A stretch of DNA of 64,000 nt from Agrobacterium vaccinii. Its GTDB lineage: Bacteria; Pseudomonadota; Alphaproteobacteria; Rhizobiales; Rhizobiaceae. This document shows positions 63,140 to 64,000 of this stretch, one piece after another. Each line of letters opens with the position of its first letter. Within the stretch, counting starts at the first letter, position 1. The notes under the pieces were generated by a model. It saw only the letters and a list, made by a program, of their open reading frames with translations. It was not told where the DNA came from and did not search any database. Made by a program: the position numbers and the translations under genes. The stretch is from positions 599,501 through 663,500 of the forward strand of contig NZ_CP054151.1 of NCBI RefSeq assembly GCF_021310995.1. The letters are read 5' to 3'.

Positions 63140-63988
63140 TTAGTGGCAAGACGTGACTGGAGCGGCACCTGCCTTCCTACGATGGTTCGCGACGTTAATA
63201 GAGATCCGCTTCCGGTCTGCGTCCAGAACAGGGGATGCGGACCCGGTGATCTTGACGGTGATATCGATGGCCTCAGCAGATGCCGCGCTACATCTAGCTA
63301 TTAGCGGGCACAGGTCGCACGGCGCACGATTGACATCGATGGTCTCGGCGATTCCGAAACAGCTGGGGAGAAGATCTGCCTGATCAAGCTTGACGACCGG
63401 CCTGACCTCCCAGGCACGATCGTTGGCTGCGATCTTTGCGCGGTGCACAAGCTCTTCGCGATCTTCGTCCGGGGGTGCTAACGCAAGCCCCTGCTCCAGA
63501 CTCAGATGACGCTTGATGAATACACTGTCGGCGATCTGGTCGGCCAGCGGCCGGTGCTCGTGCCGGATCTCTGACGTCATCAGCTCGCAGAAATCCTCCT
63601 GAGGTGGCAAAACGCGGTAGTTCTCCGTCCGGTAGTGAGGAATGTCTGCGACGCTCTTCATGCGAAGCGGGAGCACATCCTCAACGTGCTCGTGAAACAA
63701 CGCCCACCAGGCCACGCTATTCCTCTTCGATGCATGAAGCTGGTTAGGCAGCATGGTCCAGAAGCGCTTGCGGCGGGACGCGAAGTAAAAGCTGAAGTCG
63801 ACCAGCAAATCATACGGGACGAAGATTGCGTCGGTCCGGGCGCGTGCACGCCAGAGCGCGGTAAACCAGCGAGCACGCTCGGAAGGAACGCCGGTCTTGG
63901 TGCCCGATACCGCTTCAGCGAGCCCCATATCAACGTTGCGGCTCACATACCGCCGGAGCCCAGCGATGTAGTGCTGTCCGAACTGCAT
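63140..63988 (-). CDS. Hypothetical protein with a C-terminal cysteine cluster
   Basis: 282 residues from ATG 63988 with GGAGG upstream. It is rich in Trp, Phe and Arg in the first half (ARWFTALWRARARTDAIFVPYDLLVDFSFYF). Near residue 225 it has CDLCPLIARC, a possible metal site. A basic tail follows. I do not recognise a family. Composition fits the local chromosome. Confidence 0.65.
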   Translation of the reverse strand: MQFGQHYIAGLRRYVSRNVDMGLAEAVSGTKTGVPSERARWFTALWRARARTDAIFVPYDLLVDFSFYFASRRKRFWTMLPNQLHASKRNSVAWWALFHEHVEDVLPLRMKSVADIPHYRTENYRVLPPQEDFCELMTSEIRHEHRPLADQIADSVFIKRHLSLEQGLALAPPDEDREELVHRAKIAANDRAWEVRPVVKLDQADLLPSCFGIAETIDVNRAPCDLCPLIARCSAASAEAIDITVKITGSASPVLDADRKRISINVANHRRKAGAAPVTSCH

Positions 63989-64000
63989 TGTAGCCTCCAG

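Noticed and set aside
1..64000. CRISPR arrays, rRNA genes or complete insertion sequences
   Set aside because: No regularly spaced direct repeats, rRNA sequence or transposase gene was seen; only recombinases and integrases are present.

Overview
The window looks like a Rhizobiaceae chromosome (Agrobacterium/Rhizobium type). This rests on resemblance of the proteins, including a VirC1-like ParA, a rhizobial-style chemotaxis operon and DUF3768 and DUF4112 proteins; no search was run. Core genes are GC-rich and tightly packed, often with ATGA start/stop overlaps. The middle of the window is visibly more AT-rich and is mobile DNA.

Layout. (1) 1-6379: tail of a repeat-rich surface protein, then a preQ1-I riboswitch and queC-queD-queE (queuosine precursor synthesis). 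Next come a YafK-type L,D-transpeptidase lipoprotein with a TusA-like protein on the minus strand, a cardiolipin synthase-like enzyme and an EEP-family hydrolase. (2) 6425-12713, minus strand: a six-gene sugar-uptake operon (binding protein, two permeases, ATPase, sugar-phosphate isomerase-like protein, Gfo/Idh/MocA oxidoreductase). (3) 13485-24969: a chemotaxis operon, STAS protein-cheY-cheA-cheW-three mcp-cheW-cheR-cheB, followed by a VirC1/ParA-like ATPase. (4) 25837-30475: OB-fold periplasmic protein, two-component pair, DUF4112 protein, a small hypothetical and a CHASE3 membrane protein without an output domain.

(5) 30732-53571: an integrated genomic island of about 22.8 kb. It is bounded by a perfect 16-bp direct repeat. 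The right copy is the 3' end of an intact tRNA-Ser(CGA) gene and the left copy sits just upstream of a DUF4102-type tyrosine integrase. Cargo includes an AlpA-like regulator, a small HUH/YxxK endonuclease-like protein, a UvrD/helicase IV-like helicase with zinc ribbons, a block of unknown and DUF genes, and a two-gene module with a PD-(D/E)xK-like protein. It also includes a DUF262-DUF1524 (GmrSD-like) protein, a serine recombinase with a res-like palindrome, a single-chain restriction-methylase, a wrecked P4-type integrase and an Sll1717-type P-loop ATPase. Several cargo families are associated with defence against phages and plasmids, and the wrecked integrase implies an older nested insertion.

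(6) 53700-64000: beyond the tRNA lie an orphan ClpX-type zinc-finger protein and a complete type I restriction system, hsdM-hsdS-hsdR. A DUF429-like gene follows with a 4-base overlap. After that come another serine recombinase and small unknown genes, so the right flank is also an accessory region.

The best candidates for undescribed biology are the two-gene PD-(D/E)xK module (43199-44219), the HUH-like protein (34612-35157), the DUF429-like gene coupled to hsdR, the orphan ClpX zinc finger, and the shared C-terminal tail on the three chemoreceptors.
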